From the NCBI RefSeq assembly GCF_004521985.1, contig NZ_SBHZ01000002.1, positions 186,001 to 250,000 of the forward strand: a DNA stretch of 64,000 nt, in the 5' to 3' direction. Position 1 is the stretch's first letter, and every line of letters starts with the position of its first letter. Under the pieces are notes generated by a model, which was given only the letters and a program-made list of their open reading frames with translations, did no database searches and was not told the DNA's origin. The stretch is from Ectopseudomonas khazarica (GTDB lineage Bacteria; Pseudomonadota; Gammaproteobacteria; Pseudomonadales; Pseudomonadaceae). This document shows positions 53,707 to 62,500 of this stretch, one piece after another. The position numbers and the translations under genes were made by a program.

Positions 53707-55356
53707 TCAGGCCAGGTGTGGCGTGCTGCGCGCCAGCAGTGCCTCGACATCGACGCCACGCGGCAAGGTCCCGTAGACCCGCCCTCGCCCTTCCAGACGG
53801 CTGGCGATGAAGGCATCGCTCACCAGGCTGTTGCCCGCCTCGAGCAGCAACTTGGCCTGCAGTGCCACGGCCATGTCCTCGGTGAGCTGGCGTGCGCGGT
53901 ACTGGATGTCGGCGGTGTCACGGAAGTCCGCCTGCAGGCGCTGGATATGCGCCTTGAGGCGGGCATCACCATGGCCGTCACCCAGCTCGGCGAACAGCGC
54001 GTCGAGCACGCCGGGCTCCTTGGACAGCGCGCGCAGCACGTCCAGGCATTGCACGTTGCCCGAGCCTTCCCAGATCGAGTTGACCGGCGCTTCGCGGTAC
54101 AGGCGCGGCATGATGGTTTCCTCGACGTAGCCGGCACCGCCCATGCATTCGCTGGCCTCGTAGATCATTTCCGGGGCGCGCTTGCAGATCCAGTACTTGC
54201 CCACGGCGGTGACCAGGCGAGCGAACTTGTCCTCCTGCTCGTCATGCTGATGGTCAAGCGCCCGGCCCATGCGCATGCACAGCGCCAGTGCCGCCTCGCT
54301 TTCCAGCGCCAGGTCGGCCAGCACGTTCTGCATCAGCGGCTGCTCGGCGAGCAGCTTGCCGCCGACCTGGCGATGCGCGCAGTGGTGCGCCGCATGGGTC
54401 AGGGCCTGGCGCATCAGGCTGCTGGAGCCGACCATGCAGTCGAAGCGGGTCATGGCCACCATCTCGATGATGGTCGGCACGCCGCGCCCCTCCTCACCCA
54501 GCATCCAGGCGAAGGCGCCACGGTATTCCACCTCGCTGGAGGCGTTGGCCCAGTTGCCCAGCTTGTTCTTCAGGCGCTGGACGTAGAACTCGTTGCGCGA
54601 GCCATCCGGGCGATGGCGCGGCAGGAGGAAGCAGGACAAGCCACGGTCGGTATAGGCCAGGGTCAGAAAGGCGTCGCACATCGGCGCCGAGCAGAACCAC
54701 TTGTGGCCGACCAGCTCGTAGCCCTGCCCCGGCCCGCCGAGGCCGATGGGATAGGCGCGCGTGGTGTTGGCACGCACGTCGGTGCCGCCCTGTTTCTCGG
54801 TCATGGCCATGCCGATGGTGACGCCGCTCTTCTGCTCCATCGGCAGGTTGCGCGGGTCGTACTCGGTCGCGAGGATCTTCGGCAGCCACTGCTCGGCGAC
54901 GTTGGCCTGCAGGCTGATGGCCGGCACGGCGGCGAAGGTCATGGTCAGCGGACAACCGCTGGCGGCCTCGGCCTGGCTGTGCAGGTAGGTGAGACCGGCA
55001 CGGGCGACATGGGCGCCAGCCCGGGGATCGGTCCAGGGCAGCGACGGCAGGCCATGCTCGATGGCCGTGCGCATCAGCTCGTGATAGGCCGGGTGGAACT
55101 CGATCAGGTCGATGCGGTTGCCATAGCGGTCATGGCTCTTGAACACCGGCTTGTTCTCGTTGGCGAGGAACCCTGCCTGCATCAGCGCGCCACCGGCCAG
55201 GGCGCCGTATGCACTCAGGCGCTCGTCTGCCCAGCCGCCGTCGTAGCGCCGAATCCACTCCTGCAGCGGCAGGTCGAGGCGGTAGAGATTGGCGCCGTCC
55301 AGGCTCGGTACCTGGTTGAACACCTCGTGGGTTTCCGCGTGCAGGCTGGGTTTCAT
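53707..55356 (-). CDS. Acyl-CoA dehydrogenase, AidB-like
   Basis: A 549-residue flavoprotein close to AidB/isovaleryl-CoA-type dehydrogenases. Recognisable parts are MAMTEKQGGTDVRANTTRA, HKWFCSAPMCDAFLTLAYT, and REAPVNSIWEGSGNVQCLDVLRALS, which in AidB replaces the usual catalytic region. AidB of E. coli is linked to alkylation damage and DNA binding; here the operon partner is a TetR repressor. The ATG overlaps the repressor stop (ATGA), so both are induced together. Confidence 0.88.
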   Translation of the reverse strand: MKPSLHAETHEVFNQVPSLDGANLYRLDLPLQEWIRRYDGGWADERLSAYGALAGGALMQAGFLANENKPVFKSHDRYGNRIDLIEFHPAYHELMRTAIEHGLPSLPWTDPRAGAHVARAGLTYLHSQAEAASGCPLTMTFAAVPAISLQANVAEQWLPKILATEYDPRNLPMEQKSGVTIGMAMTEKQGGTDVRANTTRAYPIGLGGPGQGYELVGHKWFCSAPMCDAFLTLAYTDRGLSCFLLPRHRPDGSRNEFYVQRLKNKLGNWANASSEVEYRGAFAWMLGEEGRGVPTIIEMVAMTRFDCMVGSSSLMRQALTHAAHHCAHRQVGGKLLAEQPLMQNVLADLALESEAALALCMRMGRALDHQHDEQEDKFARLVTAVGKYWICKRAPEMIYEASECMGGAGYVEETIMPRLYREAPVNSIWEGSGNVQCLDVLRALSKEPGVLDALFAELGDGHGDARLKAHIQRLQADFRDTADIQYRARQLTEDMAVALQAKLLLEAGNSLVSDAFIASRLEGRGRVYGTLPRGVDVEALLARSTPHLA

Positions 55357-55994
55357 CGCGTGGGCTCCTCGGCGCCGACGGCGCGCAGACAGAAGGTGGC
55401 AAGGCCGGCGCTGACCTGCGCCAGTTCCAGTGTGGGTTGTCCGGCTTCGCGGGCGGCGCGAGCTGGCGGAGACAGCGGTCCGACCAGGGCTTCGGCGATG
55501 GCGCCAACCAGGCAGGCTGCCACCAGGCCGATCCGTTCGACGCGAAACTCGCCGACGCGAACGCCCTCTTCGAGCAGCTCGCTGAACAGCTCGGCATAGG
55601 CCTCGCGGTAGAGCAGGCGCTGCTCGTCGACTTCCGGGTCGACCGGTTCGGCGATCAGGGCAAAGGCCAGGCGCCGGCTGTGCCAGGCGCGGGCAGCGAA
55701 CTGCTCGAGGCCGAGGCGCAGACGCTGCGTCGCGCTCCCCGTGCCGCGCAGGGCGCTGGCCAGGGCATCGACCTCGCGCTGACTGGCGCTGGCAAAGACT
55801 TCCGCGGCCAGCTCGCCCTTGCTGCGGAAATGGCGGTACAGGCTGCCGGTGGCGATACCGACATCCTCGGCCAGCGCCTGCATGGTCAGCGCGGCAAAAC
55901 CACCGGCGCTGACCCGCTGCAGGGCACAGGCGAGGATGAGCTGGCGCTGCGCCTGGTCGCGGTCCAGTCGGGCTTCGGTGGTGCGATAGACCAT
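55353..55994 (-). CDS. TetR-family repressor
   Basis: A 213-residue regulator. The helix-turn-helix covers about residues 10-55 (LILACALQRVSAGGFAALTMQALAEDVGIATGSLYRHFRSKGELAAEVF). The C-terminal two-thirds is helical and ligand-binding. Directly upstream of, and partly overlapping, its start codon is a large dyad that should be its operator. It probably represses its own operon with the AidB-like gene. Confidence 0.9.
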   Translation of the reverse strand: MVYRTTEARLDRDQAQRQLILACALQRVSAGGFAALTMQALAEDVGIATGSLYRHFRSKGELAAEVFASASQREVDALASALRGTGSATQRLRLGLEQFAARAWHSRRLAFALIAEPVDPEVDEQRLLYREAYAELFSELLEEGVRVGEFRVERIGLVAACLVGAIAEALVGPLSPPARAAREAGQPTLELAQVSAGLATFCLRAVGAEEPTR

Positions 55995-56045
55995 GATCTG
56001 AATCCTGATTCACTTGTTGCCAGTGAATCAGGATTCAGACCATGG
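55991..56045. promoter_or_regulatory. Twin TetR operator forming a long dyad over the repressor start
   Basis: TCTGAATCCTGATTCAC (55997-56013) is repeated as a perfect 17-bp inverted copy at 56023-56039; with one mismatch the arms extend to 23 bp and include the start codon. Each arm is itself a near-palindrome (TGAATC-N2-GATTCA), so there are two operator-like sites, centres 25 bp apart. Confidence 0.83.
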
Positions 56046-56215
56046 CTAAAGGGGCGATCCGGCCAAATCTGCGGACGAACCGGGAGTGAGGTGCGGCTCG
56101 TCAGCCCGGCAGACAGCAGCGCCTGCCGCGAGGAGAGGAACAGAGCGGGAGCACCCGCCTCACCAGGCGGCGCCGGACAGGACGGGCGCGGGTCAGGACG
56201 GCACCCGAGTGTCCC

Positions 56216-58627
56216 TCAGAGCGGCGCGGAGCCGCCGGAAACCACCGCCGGGCGGCACAGCACCCAGTCGTGCAGCAGCACGCGCAGTTCCTCGAACTTG
56301 ACCGGCTTGGCCAGGTAGTCGCTCATGCCGGCGGCCAGGCAGCGTTCGCGATCGCCGCTGTGGCTGTGCGCGGTGATCGCCAGCACCGGTACCTCGGCGC
56401 AGCCAGGCAGGGCGCGGATCGCCCGGCAGGTGGCGAAGCCGTCCATGACCGGCATCTGGCAATCCAGCAGCACGGCATCCACGGACTCTTCGCGCAGCAG
56501 CGTCAAAGCCTCCGCGCCGTTGTCGGCCGTGCGCACGCGGTAGCCGAGCTTGAGCAGCATGCCGCGTGTCACCAGCTGGTTGATCGCGTTGTCCTCGACG
56601 ATCAGCACCGTGCACTGCTGCGCCTGGCGCTGCAGCGTGCCACTCGACTGGCGCGGCGAACGGGCGACCGGCGTGACAGGCTGCTCGGGCAAGGTCAGCG
56701 GCACGTTGAGGCGAAAGCGGCTGCCAACGCCGGGTTGCGACTCGTGGCTGAGGCTGCCGCCGAGCAGGTCGACCAGGTGCCGGCAGATCGCCAGACCAAT
56801 GCCGAGCCCGCCATATTTGCGGGTCATGGAGCCGTCGAGTTGGTGGAAACGCTGGTAGAGGTCCCCCTCGACATGGGCGAAGCCGATCCCGCTGTCGCTG
56901 ACCACCACGCTGAGCGGCAGGTTGCTGCCAATGCTGCCGGCCCGGCCGACCTCCAGGGTCACACCGCCCTCGCTGGTGAACTTGATGGCGTTGTCCAGCA
57001 GGTAGCCCAGCGCCTGCGCCAGCTTGGCGGCGTCCCCTTCGAGGGTGTCCGGCAGGCTGTCATCCAGCTCCAGGGTGAAACTCAGCCCCTTGTCCTCGGC
57101 GCGGGGGGCGTACTGGGCGCACAGCCCGTCGAGCAGCCCGCGCAGGCTGAAGGCGTCGCGCCGGGGGTAGAGCTTGCCGGCCTGCAGTTCGGTGAGGGCG
57201 AGGATGTCGTTGACCATGCGCATCATGTCGCGCGCCGAGGCGGCAGCCGTCTTCTGGTACTGCTCCAGTTCGACGTCCATCTTCACCGTCTGCATCAGCT
57301 CCAGCGAGCCGATCACGCCATTCATCGGGGTACGCAGCTCATGGGTGACGGTGGCGAGGAATTCGTCCTTGAAGCGGTTGCTGTCCGCCAGCTCCTGGTT
57401 CAGCGCCTCCAGCTTGCGCCCGGCTTCCTGCAGGATGCGCGTGCGCTCTTCCTTCATCGCGTTGATGCGGTCGGCCAGCGCCAGCGACAACAGGCCGACC
57501 TCCAGCGCAGAGCCGATCTGGCTGGCGTACATGGTGAGAAAGACGTTGGGCACATAGCCCAGCACCATCAGGGTGTTGACGATGCCGCCGACGAGGAAGG
57601 CGGTCCAGGCGAAGATGAAGTAGCGCGCCACACGCATGCCGCGCAGCCAGGCCAGGATGCCGGCAGCGAAGATCACCACGGTGAACAGCAGGGCCAGGTA
57701 GGTGGCCAGGCGCAGGGCCGTGGCGTAGCTGATGCACAGCGCCAGGATCATGACTGCGGCACCACTGGCCATGAGTACCAGCAGCAGGCGGTCGACCCAC
57801 GGGCTGTGCTCGGCGGTGTGCAGGAAACTGCGGGCGAACTGACAGCCGAACAGCGCGGCGGAGCCGATCAGAAATGGCGTCGCGGCATTCGCCCACCAGG
57901 GGCTGTCGGGCCAGAAGTACTCGATGCCGGCACCGTTGACCGAGATCTGGTACAGGCCGAACGAGGCGATGTAGAGGATGTAGTAGAGGTAGCTGGTGTC
58001 GCGCACGCTGAGGAAGATGAACAGGTTGTACACCAGCATCACCAGCAGCACGCCGTAGATGATGCCGAGCACGTAGATGCGCCCGGGCTGCTCTTCCAGA
58101 TAGGCATTGGGCGACCACAGGGTCAGCGGCGCCTGGATCGAGCCCTGGCTCTCCAGGCGCAGGTAGATGCGCTTGGTCTGCCCCGGTTCGAGGCTCAGCT
58201 CGAACAGGTAGTTGTTCTGACGAATCTGCCGGCTGTCGAACGGCAGTGCGTCGCCGGTGCGCTGGGCCAGGGCGAAACTGCCGCTGTCGTCGGGCAGGTA
58301 GAGTTCCAGATGGTCGAGCGGCGGGTAGGCCAGCTCCAGCAGCCAGCTGCGCGCGCCCTGCTCCTGCCGGGGCAGGTACTGCAGGTCCAGGCGCAACCAG
58401 AACACCGAGCGCGAATAGCCGGCATTGAGCACGGGCTTGTCATGCAGGCGAAAACTGCCCTGCACCGCCTGCGAGGAAACGTCGTCGATGCTGGCATCAC
58501 CGCGCACGTCTTCGAAGACGTACATGCTCTGCCCCAGCGGCAGGGCACGCACCTGTTCGTCGAAGGTGACAGCGCCCACGAGCGAGGAAAAAACGAGGCT
58601 CATGACGAGCGCGAGCAGCCGGGACAT
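56216..58627 (-). CDS. Hybrid sensor histidine kinase with 7TMR-DISM sensor (SagS-like)
   Basis: An 803-residue membrane sensor. Order: signal peptide, periplasmic 7TMR-DISMED2 domain (about 30-170), seven transmembrane helices (about 185-385), a coiled coil, HisKA with His in FLATVTHELRTPMNGVIGS (about 435), HATPase with LGYLLDNAIKFTS and GGLGIGLAI, and a C-terminal receiver with Asp in VLLDCQMPVMDG (about 720). There is no HPt domain, so it must relay through a separate one. The layout matches P. aeruginosa SagS, and RetS is a weaker match. GGAG precedes the ATG. Confidence 0.88.
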   Translation of the reverse strand: MSRLLALVMSLVFSSLVGAVTFDEQVRALPLGQSMYVFEDVRGDASIDDVSSQAVQGSFRLHDKPVLNAGYSRSVFWLRLDLQYLPRQEQGARSWLLELAYPPLDHLELYLPDDSGSFALAQRTGDALPFDSRQIRQNNYLFELSLEPGQTKRIYLRLESQGSIQAPLTLWSPNAYLEEQPGRIYVLGIIYGVLLVMLVYNLFIFLSVRDTSYLYYILYIASFGLYQISVNGAGIEYFWPDSPWWANAATPFLIGSAALFGCQFARSFLHTAEHSPWVDRLLLVLMASGAAVMILALCISYATALRLATYLALLFTVVIFAAGILAWLRGMRVARYFIFAWTAFLVGGIVNTLMVLGYVPNVFLTMYASQIGSALEVGLLSLALADRINAMKEERTRILQEAGRKLEALNQELADSNRFKDEFLATVTHELRTPMNGVIGSLELMQTVKMDVELEQYQKTAAASARDMMRMVNDILALTELQAGKLYPRRDAFSLRGLLDGLCAQYAPRAEDKGLSFTLELDDSLPDTLEGDAAKLAQALGYLLDNAIKFTSEGGVTLEVGRAGSIGSNLPLSVVVSDSGIGFAHVEGDLYQRFHQLDGSMTRKYGGLGIGLAICRHLVDLLGGSLSHESQPGVGSRFRLNVPLTLPEQPVTPVARSPRQSSGTLQRQAQQCTVLIVEDNAINQLVTRGMLLKLGYRVRTADNGAEALTLLREESVDAVLLDCQMPVMDGFATCRAIRALPGCAEVPVLAITAHSHSGDRERCLAAGMSDYLAKPVKFEELRVLLHDWVLCRPAVVSGGSAPL

Positions 58628-58739
58628 ACGACTCCACTAACACCTGTCGAACGATATCGGACTCCCATCAGCCCATGATCGATATCGCCACGCAGGGCAG
58701 ACTTATATTCGAATCGCCCTACTCTAGGGACTGTCGAGG

Positions 58740-59609
58740 CTATTTGCCAGATTCGGCAGGCAGTTTAAGCAATGTCCCACCGATGGATTCGGCCAGGTAC
58801 TGCAGGGAAAACACCCCACCGTAGGTCCAGGTCGAGGGCATCGCGGCGAAGCGTCCGCCGCGCACGAAAGGCATCGCCTGCCACAGCGGCGACGCGAACA
58901 GTTGCGCCTCCTGGGCGAAGGGCTCGATGTGCAGGACCACGCCGCGCTCGATATGCCCCAGCGTGGTGATGGGCACCTGGGTGATGCCCCAGGGGCTGGG
59001 CTCCAGCTGCAGCGCCGGCTGCAGGCCGAGCAGCGTCAGCGCATGCTGCGGCATGGAATTGGGACCGTTGATGAAGGCGGCCGTCGGCGAGGAGAAGCGA
59101 ATCACCGTCACCGCCGGCAGTTGCCCCGCGAAATGTGTCTGCAGCCGCTCACGCAGCTGCACCAGCTCGGCATCCATCGCCTGCAGGCGGCGCCTGGCCA
59201 GCGCCTCACGCCCAAGGACACGCGCCAGGTCGAGGAATGCTTCGCGCTGCGCCTGCTGGTTGTCGTGCTGCTGGCCGAAGCCCGGGTACAGCTGCACTGG
59301 CGCGATGCGTTCGAGCAACGGACGGATGTCTTCGAGCTGGGGGGCGATGACGATCAGCTGTGGCTGCAGCTCGGCCAGCAACTCGAGATTCGGCTCCAGA
59401 CGCGAGCCGGCCGACGGCACGCCATCCGGCAGGGTCGGCCGTACCACCCAGGTGCGATAGTCGCCGGCATCGGCGACGGTCAGCGGCGTGACGTCGAGCA
59501 TCAGCAGGTGCTCCGCCGCCTCCCAGCTCAGCGCCGCGACCCGCGGCGCATCCTGGGCCCACAGGGGCGTCAGCCAGAGCAGCAGCAGACCGAACAATCC
59601 GGCTCTCAT
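58740..59609 (-). CDS. fhuD: Siderophore ABC transporter periplasmic binding protein (FhuD type)
   Basis: A 289-residue binding protein with a signal peptide (about 1-18), followed by VAALSWEAAEHLLMLDVTPLTVADAGDY and LIVIAPQLEDIRPLLERIAPVQLYPGFG, the two-lobed helical-hinge class used for iron-siderophores. Several Trp/Tyr residues may line the site. It overlaps the fhuB stop (ATGA). Ligand is assumed to be a hydroxamate-type siderophore from the FhuB fusion; this is inferred. Confidence 0.85.
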   Translation of the reverse strand: MRAGLFGLLLLWLTPLWAQDAPRVAALSWEAAEHLLMLDVTPLTVADAGDYRTWVVRPTLPDGVPSAGSRLEPNLELLAELQPQLIVIAPQLEDIRPLLERIAPVQLYPGFGQQHDNQQAQREAFLDLARVLGREALARRRLQAMDAELVQLRERLQTHFAGQLPAVTVIRFSSPTAAFINGPNSMPQHALTLLGLQPALQLEPSPWGITQVPITTLGHIERGVVLHIEPFAQEAQLFASPLWQAMPFVRGGRFAAMPSTWTYGGVFSLQYLAESIGGTLLKLPAESGK

Positions 59610-61582
59610 GCCAGCCTCCCGCGAATCAGCAGGTACACGAAGTAAGCGCCGCACAGTACCGAGGCGACGATGCCCACCGGAATCTGCAACGGGAAGATCA
59701 GCGTGCGCCCGGCCCAGTCCGCCAGCAGCATCAGCACCGCGCCCAGCGCCGCCGCCAGCAGCAGTTGCGGCAGCACCCGCCGCGCCCCGAGCAGCACGGC
59801 GATGTGCGGCGCCAGCAGGCCGAGAAAGGCCACCGGCCCGAGCAGGCTGGTGACCAGCGCGCAGAGCAGCGCCACCAGGACCAGCAGCGCCAGGCGCACG
59901 CGCGGCACGTCCAGGCCACGGCTGGCCGCCACGCCATCGCCGATCCCGATCAGCGTCAAGGCGCGCTGGAACAGTGCGGCCAGGCCGCCCAGCAACAGCA
60001 CACCCGCGCTCAGCCACAGCGCCTGCGCGGGCGTGGAGCGGTAGGTGGAGCCGGCCAGCCAGCCCAGCAGCGCGAAGGAGTCCCCCGAGCCCTTGGCCAG
60101 CACGAACTGCAGCGCGGCATTGAGCAGCGCACCGAGGGAGATGCCCAGCAGCGCCATCAACGCCGGGGAGTAGCGATGCCGTCGGCCGAGCAGCATCAGC
60201 ACGATCAGCACCGCCAGGCTGCCGAGGAAGGCCGCCAGCGGGGCCACGGCGCCGAGCACACCGCCGCCGAACAGCATCAGCGCCACCATCACTGCCAGGG
60301 TGGCGCCGGCCGACAGCCCGAGGATGTCCGGGCTGGCCAGCGGGTTGCGCAGCAGGCGCTGCAGCAGCAGGCCGGATATCGCCAGGCCCGCCCCCGCCGA
60401 CGCGGCGGTCAGCACACGCGGCCAGCGCAGCGACCAGACCAGCGCCGACGGCCACTGCAGACGCCAGCCGTCCAGGCCACGGGCCAGCCCCAGTGCCAGC
60501 GTCAGCGCCAGCAGGGCGAACGCCGCCACCCACAGCGCGCTGCGCCAGCCGAAGCGCTCGGCCCCGGCCGGCAACTGCAGGCCGTGCGGGTCTTCGGCCG
60601 CCAGGTGCCGACGGGCCATCCACAGCAACACCGGCGCCCCGATCAGCGCAGCAGCCGCACCGCTGGGCACCAGCTGGCCGCCGATATGATTGGCCAGCAG
60701 CGCCAGTACGTCGGTGGCGAGCAGCAACAAGGCGCCGAGCAAGGTGCTGTAGAGCAGTTCGTCGCGCGCACTGCGGGCGCCGAGCAGGCGCGCCAGGTTG
60801 GGCGTGAGCAGGCCGATGAAGCCGATCAGGCCGACCGCCGTGATCGACACCGAGCACAGCCACAGCGCCGCCAGGAACAGCGCCAGCATCACCGGCCACA
60901 GCGCCAGACCGCGCGCCTGGGCGGCGTCGCCACCCAGCTGCAGCAGGCTCAGCGGACGCGGCGCCAGGACCAGCACGGGCAGCGCCAGCAACAACTTGGG
61001 CCACAGCCATTGCACCCAGTGCCAGTCGATCTGCGCCAGGTCACCCGCGCCCCAGACGAACAGTCCCTGGGTGTACTGGTTGTTGATCAGCACCAGCCCC
61101 GCCGCCAGCGCCCCCAGCAGCAGGTTCATCGCCATGCCACCGAGCACCAGCGGCAGGCCGCCGATACCGCTGCGACCGGCGATCAGCAGCACCAGGCCGA
61201 CGGCCACCAGGGCACCGCCGAGGGCCGCCCACTGCCCCTGCTCGGCGGCGAAGGCGGGCAGCAGCAGCGTGGCCAGGACCAGCCCCAGCCAGGCGCCGGA
61301 CGAGGCGCCAATGGTCATCGGCGACACCAGGCGATTCTGCGTGATCTGCTGCAACAGGCTGCCGGACAGGCCCAGCGCGGCGCCCGTCAGCAACGCCATG
61401 CTCAGCCTGGGCAACGCCGACAGCTGCAACTGGAGGAACGCGAAGCTCTGCGCCGGCGCGCCCAGCAGCGCCCACAGCTCCAGCGGCGCGACCTCGGCCG
61501 CCAGCCACAGGTGCACCAGCATCAGCGGCAGCAGCGCGAGCAGTGTCAGAACGTGGCGTGCCGGCGCCGAGACTGCCGCCAC
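59606..61582 (-). CDS. fhuB: Iron-siderophore ABC permease, fused FhuB type
   Basis: A 658-residue permease made of two FecCD-type halves (about 1-325 and 340-658), each with about ten transmembrane helices. Both halves contain the family's loops: VSPMTIGASSGAWLG and LASPDILGLSAGATLAV, plus GFIGLLTPNLARLLGARSAR and AFLGLLAPHIAVLLGAR. The fusion is typical of FhuB. The start is GTG, two bases after the fhuC stop. Confidence 0.9.
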   Translation of the reverse strand: MAAVSAPARHVLTLLALLPLMLVHLWLAAEVAPLELWALLGAPAQSFAFLQLQLSALPRLSMALLTGAALGLSGSLLQQITQNRLVSPMTIGASSGAWLGLVLATLLLPAFAAEQGQWAALGGALVAVGLVLLIAGRSGIGGLPLVLGGMAMNLLLGALAAGLVLINNQYTQGLFVWGAGDLAQIDWHWVQWLWPKLLLALPVLVLAPRPLSLLQLGGDAAQARGLALWPVMLALFLAALWLCSVSITAVGLIGFIGLLTPNLARLLGARSARDELLYSTLLGALLLLATDVLALLANHIGGQLVPSGAAAALIGAPVLLWMARRHLAAEDPHGLQLPAGAERFGWRSALWVAAFALLALTLALGLARGLDGWRLQWPSALVWSLRWPRVLTAASAGAGLAISGLLLQRLLRNPLASPDILGLSAGATLAVMVALMLFGGGVLGAVAPLAAFLGSLAVLIVLMLLGRRHRYSPALMALLGISLGALLNAALQFVLAKGSGDSFALLGWLAGSTYRSTPAQALWLSAGVLLLGGLAALFQRALTLIGIGDGVAASRGLDVPRVRLALLVLVALLCALVTSLLGPVAFLGLLAPHIAVLLGARRVLPQLLLAAALGAVLMLLADWAGRTLIFPLQIPVGIVASVLCGAYFVYLLIRGRLA

Positions 61583-61584
61583 GT

Positions 61585-62352
61585 TCAGGCCACCACGGCA
61601 ATCTTGCGGGCGCCGCCGGGCTGCTCGATCAGTTCGATGTCGATGTCGTAGAGCTGGCTGAGCAGCGGCCCGTCGAGCAGCTCGTCCGGGCTGCCATCGA
61701 AGAAGATGCGTCCCTGCTTCAGCGCGATCACCCGGTCGGCATGCCGTGCGGTGAGGTTGATGTCATGCAGGATGGCGACGATGCCACGACCGCTGTCGCG
61801 GTTGAGCTGGCGCAGCAGGCCCATCAGCTCGTACTGGTGGGCCAGGTCCAGCGCCGAGGTCGGCTCGTCGAGCAGCAGCAGCGGCGAATGCTGGGCCAGC
61901 AGCATGGCGATCCAGGCCCGCTGCCGCTCGCCACCGGACAGGCCGTCGGCCAGCTGCTCGGCGTAGTGGGCGACATCGGTCTGCGCCAGTGCCTGATCGA
62001 CCGCCGCATGGTCCTCGGCGCGCCAGCGGCCGAGCAGGCCGCGCCAGGGGAAGCGTCCCAGGCGCACCAGCTCGCGTACGGTCAGCCCGGCGACGTCCGG
62101 CAGGTGTTGCGGCAGGAACGCCACGCGCCGGGCGAAGTCACGGGCGGAGAAACGCGCCAGGGGCTGATCATCGAGCTGCAGGCTGCCACGCGTCGGCTCC
62201 AGCTGACGCGCCAGCAGGTTCATCAGGGTGGATTTGCCCGAGCCGTTGTGGCCGAGGATCACGGTAAAGCGATCACCCTCGAGGTGCAGCTCGTCCAGGG
62301 CCAGGGTCACCCGCTCGCCACGGCGGACTTCGATATCACGCAGCTTCAGCAC
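61585..62352 (-). CDS. fhuC: Iron-siderophore ABC transporter ATPase (FhuC type)
   Basis: A 255-residue ATPase. Walker A is GHNGSGKST (about 34-42), the signature LSGGERQRAWIA, Walker B LLLLDEPTSALD and the switch histidine in AILHDINLTARHAD. It is the first gene of fhuC-fhuB-fhuD, using a GTG start behind GGGGAC. A Fur-box-like sequence lies about 120 bp upstream. Confidence 0.92.
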   Translation of the reverse strand: MLKLRDIEVRRGERVTLALDELHLEGDRFTVILGHNGSGKSTLMNLLARQLEPTRGSLQLDDQPLARFSARDFARRVAFLPQHLPDVAGLTVRELVRLGRFPWRGLLGRWRAEDHAAVDQALAQTDVAHYAEQLADGLSGGERQRAWIAMLLAQHSPLLLLDEPTSALDLAHQYELMGLLRQLNRDSGRGIVAILHDINLTARHADRVIALKQGRIFFDGSPDELLDGPLLSQLYDIDIELIEQPGGARKIAVVA

Positions 62353-62471
62353 GACGAGGTCCCCGCCAGGCTGCGCACGGTCACATCGAACAGGGGGTGA
62401 AGGTCGGGCATCGCGACGAATCCGGGCGACATGAGATAAAGAGGGGCGAATTTAATCATCGATACGCATAT

Positions 62472-62490
62472 GCATCAAATTATCATTCGC
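62472..62490 (-). promoter_or_regulatory. Fur box upstream of the fhuCBD operon
   Basis: On the minus strand GCGAATGATAATTTGATGC agrees with the 19-bp Fur consensus GATAATGATAATCATTATC at 13 positions, including the core AATGATAAT. It lies in the 148-bp AT-rich gap between the MFS gene and fhuC. Confidence 0.65.
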
Positions 62491-62500
62491 CACTGAAGTC

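Noticed and set aside
58717-58729. Short dyad CCCTA-CTC-TAGGG upstream of the hybrid kinase
   Set aside because: Five-base arms without further context are expected by chance.
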